DNA of 47,216 bases from Myxococcota bacterium. Lineage in GTDB: Bacteria > Myxococcota_A > UBA9160 > UBA4427. Under the pieces are notes generated by a model. That model saw nothing but the letters and a program-made list of their open reading frames with translations, did no database searches and was not told the DNA's origin. Location of the stretch: assembly GCA_030748735.1 (NCBI GenBank), contig JASMLK010000088.1:1-47216 (forward strand). Reading direction: 5' to 3'. This document shows, one piece after another, positions 1 through 8,959 of this stretch; within the stretch, counting starts at the first letter, position 1; the number at the start of each line of letters is the position of its first letter. The position numbers were made by a program, and so were the translations under genes.

Positions 1-1
1 C

Positions 2-91
2 GAAGACCTGCTGATTCGACTCGCGTCCCAGATCGAAAGCGCGGCGCCATGGGCGGGCCGAACGCCGCCTGTCTGGGCCAGGTCGAAATGA
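2..91 (+). CDS. C-terminal tail of an upstream gene (partial)
   Basis: From base 2 an open frame runs 29 codons to TGA at 89-91, with the GC-rich third positions typical of the neighbouring genes. It would be the end of a gene that starts outside the window, 16 bp upstream of the cysteine desulfurase. A second frame is also open from base 1 to TGA 109-111, which would overlap the next start codon by 4 bp, so the choice of frame is uncertain. The family cannot be recognised from so short a tail. Confidence 0.35.
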   Translation, partial: EDLLIRLASQIESAAPWAGRTPPVWARSK

Positions 92-107
92 AGGGTCGCA
101 CGCCGCC

Positions 108-1265
108 ATGAGCCAGAGCCCGCCGATCTATCTCGATCACCAGGCCACGACGCCGGTCGATCCGCGCGTGCTCGAGGCGATGTTGCCCTACTACAAGGGC
201 GACTTCGGGAACGCGTCGAGCGCGACCCACGCGTTCGGGTGGCGTGCCGAAGCGGCGGTCGAGGACGCGCGCGAGCGCATCGCGCAGTGTCTCGCTGTCG
301 ATCCGAACGAGATCGTCTTCACGAGCGGCGCCACCGAGAGCAACAACCTGGCGATCCACGGTGCGCTCAACGCGACGCCGGGCAAGGCGGGCTCGGTCGT
401 GGCGACCGCGATCGAGCATCCCTCGGTGCTCGAAGCCGCGACGGCCCAGCGCGCTTTCGGACATCGCGACGTTCAGGTTCCCGTGGCCGCCAGCGGTCTC
501 GTGGATCCGAGCGAGATCGCGGCCGCGATCGAAGACGACACGACACTCGTCAGTGTGAGTGCGGCCAACAGCGAGATCGGTGTGTTGCCCGACATCGCTG
601 CGATCGCGGTCGACTGCCACGAGCGTGGGGTGCTGTTTCACACGGACGCCGCCCAGGCGATCGGCAAGATCCCGCTGTCACTGGCCGACACGGAGATCGA
701 CCTGCTTTCCTTTTCCGCGCACAAGATCTACGGACCCAAGGGCATCGGCGCGCTGTACGTGCGCCGACGCCGCCCGCGCATCAAGCTGCGCCCGTTGGTC
801 TTCGGCGGCGGCCAGGAAGGCGGCCTGCGTTCCGGTACCCTGGCGGTTCCACTGATCGTGGGGTTCGCCCGGGCGCTCGAACTCTGCGTCGAGGAGCAGG
901 AAGGGGAGGCGGCTCGGCTGCGCGGGCTTCGGGAAAAACTCCGTCTCGAAATCGAGCGGTCTGTCCCCGAGGCCGTCGTGAACGGCGATCTCGAGCACCG
1001 GCTCCCGGGGAATCTGAGCGTCTCCATCCCCGACGTGGACGGAGAACGCCTGCTGCTCGACCTACGGGGCCTCGCGGTGTCGAGCGGCTCGGCCTGCAGC
1101 TCGGGCAGTGGAGAGCCCAGCCACGTCCTGCTCGCCCTCGGGCGCGACAAGGAACTCGCCCGGGCGACCGTTCGTTTCGGGCTCGGTCGAGGCACCGCCG
1201 AAGCCGAAATCGCGGCGGCGGCCGGGGCCCTCGCCGCGGCGGTGCGAAAGCAGAATTCTCGCTAG
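108..1265 (+). CDS. Cysteine desulfurase (NifS/IscS family)
   Basis: A 385-residue, PLP-dependent class V aminotransferase-fold enzyme that removes sulfur from L-cysteine as an enzyme-bound persulfide, used for Fe-S clusters and tRNA thiolation; many NifS-like enzymes also act on selenocysteine. Visible landmarks are the N-terminal [11 protein letters not shown] motif, [10 protein letters not shown] near residue 71, the PLP-stacking His in EHPSVLE (about H104), the Schiff-base lysine in [12 protein letters not shown] (about K206), and the persulfide cysteine in [10 protein letters not shown] (about C330). Length is usual for the family. The ATG at 108 follows a weak purine stretch. No iscU or iscR is next to it, so its acceptor is unknown. 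A role in supplying selenium to the candidate selenoprotein at 14.4-15.2 kb is conceivable but only inference. Confidence 0.93.
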   Translation: MSQSPPIYLDHQATTPVDPRVLEAMLPYYKGDFGNASSATHAFGWRAEAAVEDARERIAQCLAVDPNEIVFTSGATESNNLAIHGALNATPGKAGSVVATAIEHPSVLEAATAQRAFGHRDVQVPVAASGLVDPSEIAAAIEDDTTLVSVSAANSEIGVLPDIAAIAVDCHERGVLFHTDAAQAIGKIPLSLADTEIDLLSFSAHKIYGPKGIGALYVRRRRPRIKLRPLVFGGGQEGGLRSGTLAVPLIVGFARALELCVEEQEGEAARLRGLREKLRLEIERSVPEAVVNGDLEHRLPGNLSVSIPDVDGERLLLDLRGLAVSSGSACSSGSGEPSHVLLALGRDKELARATVRFGLGRGTAEAEIAAAAGALAAAVRKQNSR

Positions 1266-1295
1266 ACTGCGCGCCCTTACGAACCGCCCTCGAAA

Positions 1296-1321
1296 AACCC
1301 GGCGCCTCCCCGGCGCGGGTT
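1296..1321. terminator. Strong hairpin between iscS-like gene and cysC
   Basis: AACCC(G)GCGCC - TCCCC - GGCGCGGGTT forms a 10-bp GC-rich stem with one bulged G. On the plus strand no U run follows; on the minus strand the stem is followed by TTTTT. It may stop transcription, but the direction is unclear because nothing obvious is transcribed leftward here. The rest of the 1266-1519 spacer shows no clear gene. Confidence 0.35.
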
Positions 1322-1519
1322 CCCCCGCCTCCCCGACCAGCGCCGCCCGGCGCGTCGGACGTCGGCCGAGAGGTCGAGAGGTCGAGCGGCGTCGTTCACC
1401 AACCGGCGATCGATCGATTCGTCCGCCCCGGACCGCACCCGGTCCCCATCCACAAAGAGCGCCGAGACCCCGCATCCGGCTGGGTCCAACCCACATCCAA
1501 AGAAGAAGGGAAGCAAAGC

Positions 1520-2125
1520 ATGGTCAAGTCGAAGAATCTCACGTGGCACGACGGGCAGGTGAGTCGTGACTCGCGCGAAGAACTCCTGGGGCAGAAGGGC
1601 GTCACCATCTGGTTCACCGGCCTTTCGGGCTCGGGCAAGTCCACGATCGCCGTGGCCGCCGAAGCGAAGCTCCGCGAACAGGGGCGTCTCACCTACATCC
1701 TCGACGGCGACAACGTGCGCCAGGGGCTGAACAGCAACCTCGGCTTTTCGCCTGAAGACCGCACCGAGAACATCCGCCGCATCGGCGAGGTGGCGAAGCT
1801 CTTCACCGACGCAGGCGTGATCGTGCTGACCGCCTTCATCTCGCCCTACCGCGCAGACCGCGACCAGGTGCGAGACATCATGGCCGGGGGCGATTTTCTC
1901 GAAGTGCACGTTTCCGCTGACGTCGAAACCTGCGAGAAGCGCGACGTGAAGGGCCTCTACGCCAAGGCGCGCGCGGGCGAGATCCCGGAATTCACCGGTA
2001 TCTCGGCGCCCTACGAAGAACCCGAGAAGCCCGAGGTCGTGCTCGATTCGGCCGCCCACTCGGTCGAGGAAAGCGTCGACCAGTTGCTGGGATTCCTGCA
2101 GGACAAGGGCTATCTATCGGCCTAG
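1520..2125 (+). CDS. cysC: Adenylylsulfate (APS) kinase
   Basis: A 201-residue cytoplasmic kinase that converts APS plus ATP to PAPS in sulfate assimilation. The P-loop GLSGSGKS lies at about residues 34-41, followed by the DGDNVR motif (62-67), the conserved [18 protein letters not shown] block, and the phospho-acceptor serine in FISPYR (about S108). The stretch [16 protein letters not shown] near the end is also typical. The start was chosen at ATG 1520 because GAAGAAGGG lies 10 bp upstream; longer upstream reading is open but crosses the preceding gene in another frame. It is a stand-alone enzyme, not fused to CysN. No sulfurylase genes are nearby, so PAPS may serve sulfation or assimilation. 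Confidence 0.96.
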   Translation: MVKSKNLTWHDGQVSRDSREELLGQKGVTIWFTGLSGSGKSTIAVAAEAKLREQGRLTYILDGDNVRQGLNSNLGFSPEDRTENIRRIGEVAKLFTDAGVIVLTAFISPYRADRDQVRDIMAGGDFLEVHVSADVETCEKRDVKGLYAKARAGEIPEFTGISAPYEEPEKPEVVLDSAAHSVEESVDQLLGFLQDKGYLSA

Positions 2126-2129
2126 TTGC

Positions 2130-2149
2130 GCCCTTGCGGCGGGCCTTTT
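2130..2149 (+). terminator. Weak possible terminator after cysC
   Basis: GCCC - 7-nt loop - GGGC followed by C and TTTT lies just after the cysC stop codon. The stem is only 4 bp, so this is a weak candidate. Confidence 0.25.
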
Positions 2150-2286
2150 GCCCGATCCACGCGAAGAGGGGTGCGCAGCTCAGCTCACCGGGTGCTGACG
2201 CCGATAGCGGCATGAGGCACTTCGGTTGGCGGGGCAGGTGCGGGTAGATGGATCACCAGACGCGACATCGCGATGCAGGACGTGTC

Positions 2287-4128
2287 ATGGCGTGCAGCCA
2301 ATGTGCGTCGCAGGACCGTCGTGCATCCCTGTCGCGTGCGACGCGACCAGGGCGCAGGCGCGCTCGGCGATTCGAGCGCGCCGTTGTCACCGTGCTGCTG
2401 GTCGCGCTCGCCGCTTCGGCGGGCACGGGTTGCGCGTCGCTCTCGGGGCTCGCCGGAGGCGGGTCGAAGGCAGCGGCCGCGCGCCCAGATCTCGGCGTCG
2501 AGTACGACGTCTTGCTCGCCGAGCTTTCTCTTTCCGATGGAGACATCGAGGGCGCGAAGCAGGCCCTCGAGCGCGCGATCGCGAAGGACCCCGAATCGGT
2601 CTACCTCGAGCTGCGCCTCGCGCGGGTCGAAGCGCAGATCGAAGATCTGCCGCGCGCCGTCGCTCACGCCGAGCGTGCGTTGGCCCTCGATCCCGAAAAC
2701 GAAGAGGCGCGCCTGCTGCTGGGTGGTTTGTATCGACTATCCCGCAACGTCGAGGCTGCCGAACGCGCGCTGCTCTCCGACGAGGGCGTTCCCTTCAGCG
2801 ACAGCGCGGCGTTGTTGCTGTACCAGGTCTACTTCGAATCCGAGCGGCTCGACGAAGCGCTCACCGTGACTGAGTACCTGGTCGCGAACCGCCCGGAAAT
2901 GCTCGGCGGCTTCATGGCGCTCGCGACGATCTACGAGCGCCTGGGGCAACCCGCGCAGGCCGAGCGCATCTTGCGCGAAGCCCTGCAGCGCCACCCCGAT
3001 CGCTTCGTGCTCTACAGCCGCCTCGCCCGACTCGAGCGCGCCAGTGGGGACCGGCTGGGTGAGATCTCGGTCTATCGCGAAGCCCTCGGCGAGCGCCCGA
3101 CCCACTACGGAAGCCTGTTGAGCCTCGCGGAAGCACTGGTGACGGCGAACGATCTCGACGCCGCAATCCGTACCTACGAGAAGATCGTCGAGCACTACCC
3201 CTCGGACGCGAAAGCCGTCCGGCGTCTCGCGTCCCTCGAGTTCGCTGCGGGGCGTCACGGACGCGCCGCGGCGATCCTCGAACAGGCGCTCGTCGACTTC
3301 CCCAACCACTACGAGTTCGCCTATTCGCTCGGCCAGGTGCGGCGCAGCATGGAGCAGCCCAAGCGCGCGAAGGAGGCGTTCGCACGGGTACCCGTTGGAG
3401 ACGCGAGCTATATCGAAGCGCGGGCCCAGATCATTGCGTTGCTCGAAGAACGCGAGGGCTTCGCTGCGGCGCTCGACGAAGTGAATGCGCTTCGCGCGAT
3501 GGCGCCTTCGCGCCCCCTCGACTTCCATGCCGCCGGCTTGTACCAGCGCACCGGCGACTTCGACACGGGCAAGCAGATCCTCGACGCCATTCTGGCGGAC
3601 GATCCGAACGACGAAGAAGCTTTGTATCAGCTCGGCGTCTACTACGGCATGGCCGATCGGCTCGACCGGGCGGTCGAGACCATGACGAAGGTGCTCGAGA
3701 TCAACCCCAACAACGCGCATGCGCTGAACTACGTGGGATACACCTGGGCAGAACGCGGGCAGAACCTCGAGAAGGCGGAGGAGATGATCGTCCGCGCCCT
3801 CGAGCAGCGCCCCAACGACGGCTTCATTACCGACAGCCTCGGTTGGGTCTACTACATGCGCGGTCGTTCACTGCTCAACACCCATCTCGACGCCCAGGGG
3901 CGCGAGTTCTTGATTCGCGCGCGCGATCAGTTGACCCTGGCCGCGGAACTAACCGGTGGCGACCCGGTGGTATCGGAACACCTCGGCGACGTGTACCGGA
4001 CGCTGAACGAGAAGCGTCGCGCCTTCGACTACTACCAGCAGGCCGTCGACATGAATCACCGCGAGGACGAGCAGCCGAACCTGCTCGAAAAACTCGACGA
4101 CCTGCGTCGGGAGTTGGGCGAGCTGTGA
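2287..4128 (+). CDS. TPR-repeat outer-membrane-type lipoprotein
   Basis: About 613 residues with an Arg-rich n-region, a hydrophobic core and a lipobox ending in AGTGC (lipidated Cys near residue 49), then a long array of tetratricopeptide repeats over most of the protein (for example the LALDPENEEARLLLGGLY, YEKIVEHYPSDAKAVRRLA and LEINPNNAHALNYVGY segments). TPR lipoproteins act as protein-protein adaptors in the envelope. I chose ATG 2287 because AGGA lies 7 bp before it; an in-frame ATG at 2248 adds 13 residues. It overlaps the LolB-like gene by 4 bp (GTGA), as is often seen where a TPR lipoprotein precedes lolB. The exact partner is unknown. Confidence 0.85.
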   Translation: MACSQCASQDRRASLSRATRPGRRRARRFERAVVTVLLVALAASAGTGCASLSGLAGGGSKAAAARPDLGVEYDVLLAELSLSDGDIEGAKQALERAIAKDPESVYLELRLARVEAQIEDLPRAVAHAERALALDPENEEARLLLGGLYRLSRNVEAAERALLSDEGVPFSDSAALLLYQVYFESERLDEALTVTEYLVANRPEMLGGFMALATIYERLGQPAQAERILREALQRHPDRFVLYSRLARLERASGDRLGEISVYREALGERPTHYGSLLSLAEALVTANDLDAAIRTYEKIVEHYPSDAKAVRRLASLEFAAGRHGRAAAILEQALVDFPNHYEFAYSLGQVRRSMEQPKRAKEAFARVPVGDASYIEARAQIIALLEEREGFAAALDEVNALRAMAPSRPLDFHAAGLYQRTGDFDTGKQILDAILADDPNDEEALYQLGVYYGMADRLDRAVETMTKVLEINPNNAHALNYVGYTWAERGQNLEKAEEMIVRALEQRPNDGFITDSLGWVYYMRGRSLLNTHLDAQGREFLIRARDQLTLAAELTGGDPVVSEHLGDVYRTLNEKRRAFDYYQQAVDMNHREDEQPNLLEKLDDLRRELGEL

Positions 4129-4928
4129 AACACCGCCGCTCTTTCCCGCGCGGCATGAAGGTGGGGATCGCGTTCGTATCGTTGTTGGGGGGGCTGGCCT
4201 GCCAGAGCACTCTTCCGCCGCGCATGCCGCTGGAGCCCGACGACCCGCGGCCGGCCGCCTGGCTGCGCGCCCACGAGACACGTGCAGACGCGCGATCGAG
4301 TTTGCGCGGAGCACTGCGTCTTTCTCTCGACGCACCGGACCTGCGCTTTCGGCGCCCGCAGCGGTTGGCGGTTCGCCGCCCGGCCGACCTGCGGCTCGAA
4401 ATCCTGGGTCTGTTCGGGCAGGTGGCAGCGGTGTTGGTGACGGACGGTGTGACCTTCCAGAGCTTCGATGCGGCGCGTGGCGCGGTGGAGTCGGGTGAAG
4501 TGACCGACGATCTGCTGTGGCGGATCGCGCGGGTCGATCTGCTGCCCGAGGAAGCGGTCGAATTGTTGCTCGGTGCACCGATGCCGAGCCACGAGGCCAC
4601 CGTCTCGGCGGCCTTCGCGCGACCGGGTGGGGGGATCAGTCTCGACTTGCGCGACAGCGGTGGGCAGATGCGCGATCGCATCGACTTCGACGCCGAGGGG
4701 CGCGTCGTCGACTTCATCCGTTACGACGCGAACGAACGCGTGATCTGGCATGCGACCTTTGCAGACTACCGCGAACACGCGGGTGACGAGTTTGCCTACG
4801 ACGTTCACATGCGCTTCCCCGAAGTCGATGCCGAAGCGACGCTCGTGTTCGACGATGCAAGCCTTCACGTAGACCTGGCGGACGAGCTCTTTGCCCTGCG
4901 AACCCGCGACGGGAAGGCACGCCAATGA
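4125..4928 (+). CDS. LolB-like / DUF4292-like lipoprotein
   Basis: About 267 residues with a lipoprotein signal ending LLGGLAC (Cys near residue 26). The body resembles outer-membrane lipoprotein acceptor LolB and DUF4292 proteins: an early SSLRGALRLSL beta-strand segment, then RRPADLRLEILGLFGQVAAVLVTDG, typical of the half-barrel that binds lipoprotein acyl chains. The GTG at 4125 overlaps the previous stop; an in-frame ATG at 4155 would give a shorter n-region. Together with the TPR gene and the following transporter it forms a run without gaps. Function as a lipoprotein-sorting acceptor is inferred from family resemblance, which is moderate. Confidence 0.72.
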   Translation: MKHRRSFPRGMKVGIAFVSLLGGLACQSTLPPRMPLEPDDPRPAAWLRAHETRADARSSLRGALRLSLDAPDLRFRRPQRLAVRRPADLRLEILGLFGQVAAVLVTDGVTFQSFDAARGAVESGEVTDDLLWRIARVDLLPEEAVELLLGAPMPSHEATVSAAFARPGGGISLDLRDSGGQMRDRIDFDAEGRVVDFIRYDANERVIWHATFADYREHAGDEFAYDVHMRFPEVDAEATLVFDDASLHVDLADELFALRTRDGKARQ

Positions 4929-6964
4929 TGCGAGTCGCGCAGTGGGTGTCGTCGGGCGCGGGCGTGGTCCGCTGTGTCGCGGTCTTCGCATGCGCTGCGT
5001 TCGCGCTCTCATGCTCGAACAGCCCCTATCCCGACCGCGACGACGACGTCAAGATTCTCTACTCGGTGTACGGCGAAGCGCCCAAGACCCTCGACCCGGC
5101 GGTTTCGTACAACGTGAGTTCGAGTCGGATCATCAGTGCGATCTGCGAAACCCTGCTCGAGTACCACTACTTGAAGCGCCCGTACGAGTTGATTCCCGGG
5201 CTGGCGGCCGCGATCCCCGAACCGGTCGAGCGCGCCGATGGCACCGTCGCCTATCCCTTCGCGTTGCGCGAAGGCGCCATGTACCAGGACGACCCCGCGT
5301 TCGAGTTGGGTGAGGTGGGTCGCAAGACCCGGCCTGTCGTCACCGCCGACTATCTCTTCGCGCTGAAGCGCCTGGCCGATCCCGCGGTGAACAGTCCCGT
5401 GGCCCACATCTTCTCGAAGATCGTGGGACTGCACGCTTTCGGAGAACGCCTCGTCGAACGCCGCAAGGAACCGAGCTTCGCGGCCTTGCCACTTCACGAG
5501 CAATACGAAGCGGTTGGACCGGTCGAGGGCCTGGTGGCGCAGGGCGACTACGCGTTCGAAGTCGTGATCGACGCTCCCTATCCCCAGATGCTCTACTGGT
5601 TCGCCATGCCATTCACGACCGCGGTGCCGTGGGAGGCCATTGCGTACTACGACGGCAACGAGGGGCGGCCGCGTTTCGCGGATCATCCGGTGGGTGCGGG
5701 GCCGTTTCGCATGACCCACTACGACAAGCAGTTCCGCATCGTGCTCGAGCGCAATCCCAACTGGTACGGCGCGATGTATCCGGAGTGGAAGGCGCCGGGT
5801 GCGGTCTATCCCGCGGAAGGCGAGCCCGCAGACCTCGAGAAGGGCATCACGAGCGACGCGCTCGCCGGACGACAGCTTCCGTTCCTCGACCGCGTGGAGT
5901 TCCGACGCGAAAAGGAGTCGATCCCCGTCTTCAACAAGTTCTTGCAGGGGTACTACGACAAGTCGGGGATCAACAAAGAAAGCTTCGACAAGGTCATGGA
6001 CGGCAATCAGCTTTCGGAAGACATGGCCGCCATGGGGATCCAGCTCGATCGCGTCGTCGACCTGGCGATCTACTACATCGCATTCAATCAGGCAGACGAG
6101 ACCCTCGGAGCGCCGGCCGGTGAACGCGGCAAGAAACTTCGTCAGGCCATGAGCCTCGCGATCGACGCCGAGGAGTACATCGAACTCTTCCACAACGGCC
6201 GCGGCATCCCGGCGCAGTCGGTGTTGCCGCCGGGCTTGTTCGGCTATGACGCCGACTATCGCAACGCATACCGCGAGCCCGACCTGGCGCGAGCGCGCGC
6301 GCTCCTCGAAGAGGCGGGGTATCCGGAGGGCGTCGACTCCGAGACCGGGTCTCCTTTGAAGCTGCGCTTCGACACCTACGCGACCAACTCCGCACAGCTC
6401 ATTCCGATCCGATACCTCGTCGATTCCTGGCGCAAGCTCGGCCTCGACGTCGAGGTCGAGAGCACGACCTACAACAAGTTCCAGGAAAAGGTCTTCAACA
6501 AGGCACACCAGATCTTCCAGTGGGGTTGGGTGGCCGACTATCCCGACCCCGAGAACTTTCTCTTCTTGTTGTCGTCGGGCATGGCCGGGCCGGGTGGGCC
6601 GAACAGCTCGAACTACCGCAACCCCGAATACGACGCGCTCTTCGACGCGATGAAGGCACGCCCCAACGACGAAGTGCGGGCCGAGACCATCCGCGAGATG
6701 CTTTCGCTGCTCGAAGAAGAGCGCGTCTGGATCGAGCTTCTGTACCGCGAGAGCTTCGTGCTCTTCCACGACTGGATCTCGCACTACAAGCCGCCGGGCT
6801 TCGAGTTTTCGACCCTGAAGTACCAGGACATCGACGCGCAGGCGCGTGCCGAGTGGCGGCGTGAGAACAACAAGCCGGTGTTGTGGCCCGCCTATGTGCT
6901 GCTCGCGATCTCGATCGCGGTGATCGTCCCGGGGATCGTGACCCTGATAAGGGAGCGTCAATAG
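4925..6964 (+). CDS. Peptide ABC transporter substrate-binding lipoprotein
   Basis: A 679-residue solute-binding protein of the OppA/DppA family (SBP_bac_5). The N-terminus is a lipoprotein signal with lipobox ALSC (Cys near residue 30). Typical features include YGEAPKTLDPAVSYNVSS at the start of the mature part, VGAGPFRMTHYDKQ, and the QWGWVADYPDPENFL block that normally lines the peptide pocket. It is roughly 130 residues longer than E. coli OppA, with a middle insertion. Unusually, the C-terminus carries a hydrophobic segment (about residues 653-674) ending in Arg-Glu-Arg-Gln, so the protein may be anchored at both ends. ATG 4925 overlaps the previous stop by 4 bp; the two permeases follow directly. 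Confidence 0.93.
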   Translation: MMRVAQWVSSGAGVVRCVAVFACAAFALSCSNSPYPDRDDDVKILYSVYGEAPKTLDPAVSYNVSSSRIISAICETLLEYHYLKRPYELIPGLAAAIPEPVERADGTVAYPFALREGAMYQDDPAFELGEVGRKTRPVVTADYLFALKRLADPAVNSPVAHIFSKIVGLHAFGERLVERRKEPSFAALPLHEQYEAVGPVEGLVAQGDYAFEVVIDAPYPQMLYWFAMPFTTAVPWEAIAYYDGNEGRPRFADHPVGAGPFRMTHYDKQFRIVLERNPNWYGAMYPEWKAPGAVYPAEGEPADLEKGITSDALAGRQLPFLDRVEFRREKESIPVFNKFLQGYYDKSGINKESFDKVMDGNQLSEDMAAMGIQLDRVVDLAIYYIAFNQADETLGAPAGERGKKLRQAMSLAIDAEEYIELFHNGRGIPAQSVLPPGLFGYDADYRNAYREPDLARARALLEEAGYPEGVDSETGSPLKLRFDTYATNSAQLIPIRYLVDSWRKLGLDVEVESTTYNKFQEKVFNKAHQIFQWGWVADYPDPENFLFLLSSGMAGPGGPNSSNYRNPEYDALFDAMKARPNDEVRAETIREMLSLLEEERVWIELLYRESFVLFHDWISHYKPPGFEFSTLKYQDIDAQARAEWRRENNKPVLWPAYVLLAISIAVIVPGIVTLIRERQ

Positions 6965-7926
6965 TGCTCGCCTACGTGATACGCAGACTGAGCTATGGGG
7001 GCGTCGTGGTGCTCGGCGTGCTCTTCTTCTTGTTCGTCGTCTTCTTCTGGGTGGCGACCCCCGACGACATCGCGCGGAGGGCGCTGGGCGAAAAAGCGCC
7101 GCCCGAGGCGATCGAACAGTGGAAGATCAACCACGGCTACGATCGACCGCTGTGGCCCTGGCAGTCGCTCGAAGACAACATGTTGTTCTCGCACTACGAG
7201 AGCATGCTGACCTTCGATTTCGGGCGCAGTGACGCCGACGACGTGCCGATCCTCGAAAAGATCCGCACCGGCGCCGGCCCGAGCCTCGCGCTCACCGTGC
7301 CGATGTTTCTGTTGGGGCTTCCGCTATCGGTAATGCTCTCGCTGGTGGTGGCGGTGTTTCGTGAGACCTACGTCGATCGCATGGGCGTGGTGCTCTGCGT
7401 GCTCGGCATGAGCGTTTCGATCCTGCTCTACATCATTGGCGCGCAGTTCCTGATTGCGAAGCTCTTGCGCTGGTTCCCGATCTCGGGCTTCGACCCCTCG
7501 CCGCAGGTCGTGATGCGCTTCCTCTCGCTTCCGATCCTCGTCGGCATCGTCTCGTCGATCGGTTCGAACGTGCGCTTCTATCGCACGGTCTTCCTCGAAG
7601 AAGTGCATCGCGACTTCGTGCGCACGGCGCGCGCCAAGGGTTGCGGTGAAGCGCGCATCATGGCGAGGCACGTGCTTCGCAATGCGATGATTCCGATCCT
7701 CACCCAGGTCGTGATTGCGATTCCCTTCTTGTTCACGGGGTCGCTGGTGTTGGAGTCGTTCTTCGGTATTCCGGGGCTGGGGGCGCTCACGGTCGAAGCC
7801 ATCCAGGGCAACGACTTCGCGACCCTGCGCACCATGGTGTTCGTCGGGGCGCTGCTCTTCGTGGTGGCGCAGGTCTTGACCGATGTCAGTTATTCCCTCG
7901 CGGATCCCCGCGTGAGACTCGAGTAG
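6964..7926 (+). CDS. Peptide ABC transporter permease (OppB/DppB type)
   Basis: A 320-residue inner-membrane permease. It starts with the DppB-type LAYVIRRLSYGG segment and first membrane helix, then a large periplasmic loop, then five more helices. The cytoplasmic EAA loop (RTARAKGCGEARIMARHVLRN region, around residues 218-238) contacts the ATPase. The GTG at 6964 shares one base with the TAG stop of the binding-protein gene; an upstream open frame lies inside that gene and is not used. It pairs with the next permease to form the channel. Confidence 0.93.
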   Translation: MLAYVIRRLSYGGVVVLGVLFFLFVVFFWVATPDDIARRALGEKAPPEAIEQWKINHGYDRPLWPWQSLEDNMLFSHYESMLTFDFGRSDADDVPILEKIRTGAGPSLALTVPMFLLGLPLSVMLSLVVAVFRETYVDRMGVVLCVLGMSVSILLYIIGAQFLIAKLLRWFPISGFDPSPQVVMRFLSLPILVGIVSSIGSNVRFYRTVFLEEVHRDFVRTARAKGCGEARIMARHVLRNAMIPILTQVVIAIPFLFTGSLVLESFFGIPGLGALTVEAIQGNDFATLRTMVFVGALLFVVAQVLTDVSYSLADPRVRLE

Positions 7927-7936
7927 GAGCGGCCTC

Positions 7937-8959
7937 GTGGAAGCCTGGGTCATCTCGAATATCGTGACGTCGCTGCTGCTCGTGTCGTCTGTGCTCGTGG
8001 TGCTCGCCGTACGGCGCAGCCGCATGTGGAGTGAGGCGATGGGGTCGCTCTGGAAGCGGCGGCCCATCGCGATCGGTGTGGTGGCCTTCTATCTCGCGAT
8101 CGGGATCCTCGATTCGATCTACTGGGTAGGCGGCATCAACGCCGGCGAAGACGTCGTGAGTGCGCACGAAGCCAAGAGCGTGATCGACCGGCTGTTCGCC
8201 GATTCGCGCGAGCGCAGCTATTCGGCGCCACTTGCAGACGTCGAATTCTACGGTTCGGCTCCCCTCGAAAACCCCGGCTGGCACCTGATGGGTACCGACC
8301 TGATCGGTCGTGACGTCGTCTACCTCGCCATGAAGGGCGTGCGGGTCGCGCTGCTGATCGGCGGGCTCACCTCGCTGATCGCGATCCCCCTTTCGCTTCT
8401 CTTCGGCATCTCTGCGGGCTACTTCGGAGGTCGCGTCGACGACGTGGTCTTCTTCGTGATGTCGACTCTCGCCTCGATGCCGACGCTGCTGCTCCTGATC
8501 GCCCTCATCATGGCGATGGGGCGCTCGACGGTTTCGATCTGCATCGCGCTCGCCGTGACGAGTTGGGTCGGCTTCTGTCGACTCGTCCGTGGCGAAACAC
8601 TGAAGCTCCGCGAGCAGGACTACGTGCAGGCCGCCCGCGCCCTCGGCGTGTCGGAACTGCAGATCATCCTGCGGCACATCCTGCCCAACCTCGCGCACCT
8701 CGTGATCATCACCTTCGTGCTCACCTTTTCGGGCCTCGTGCTTTCCGAAGCCGTGCTCGCATGGTTGGGCGTGGGGGTCGACGGCAGCTGGGGCCAGATG
8801 ATCGACCAGGCGCGCAGTGAACTTTCTCGCGACCCCGTCGTCTGGTGGAACATCGCGGCGGCCGGGCTTTCGCTCTTTGGTCTGCTGCTCGCAGTGAACA
8901 TGGTGGGGGATGCGATCCGCGACATCCTCGACCCGCGCACGCTTCGGGAGTCGCCGTGA
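7937..8959 (+). CDS. Peptide ABC transporter permease (OppC/DppC type)
   Basis: A 340-residue inner-membrane permease, partner of the gene just upstream (10-bp gap). Its EAA loop is visible in the QAARALGVSELQIILRHILP region, and the DLIGRDVVYLAMKGVRVAL segment matches the family's GTDxxGRD motif. It begins with an additional hydrophobic stretch (about residues 7-25) before the usual first helix (about 43-62), giving one more membrane segment than most DppC proteins. It starts with GTG after a GGAGC stretch and its stop overlaps the next gene by 4 bp. Confidence 0.92.
   Translation: MEAWVISNIVTSLLLVSSVLVVLAVRRSRMWSEAMGSLWKRRPIAIGVVAFYLAIGILDSIYWVGGINAGEDVVSAHEAKSVIDRLFADSRERSYSAPLADVEFYGSAPLENPGWHLMGTDLIGRDVVYLAMKGVRVALLIGGLTSLIAIPLSLLFGISAGYFGGRVDDVVFFVMSTLASMPTLLLLIALIMAMGRSTVSICIALAVTSWVGFCRLVRGETLKLREQDYVQAARALGVSELQIILRHILPNLAHLVIITFVLTFSGLVLSEAVLAWLGVGVDGSWGQMIDQARSELSRDPVVWWNIAAAGLSLFGLLLAVNMVGDAIRDILDPRTLRESP

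Noticed and set aside
239..1519. Long open frame through the cysteine desulfurase that joins the cysC frame
   Set aside because: It is Arg-rich, GC-biased out-of-frame translation; clear desulfurase motifs lie in the other frame and cysC has its own ribosome site at 1502-1510.
2170..2220. tRNA-like fold upstream of the TPR gene
   Set aside because: GCCG-ATAG-CGGC and flanking pairs make a small hairpin, but there is no T-loop or acceptor stem.
5009..6961. 650-codon open frame antisense to the peptide-binding protein
   Set aside because: Same effect: shadow of a well-supported gene, no motif or ribosome site.
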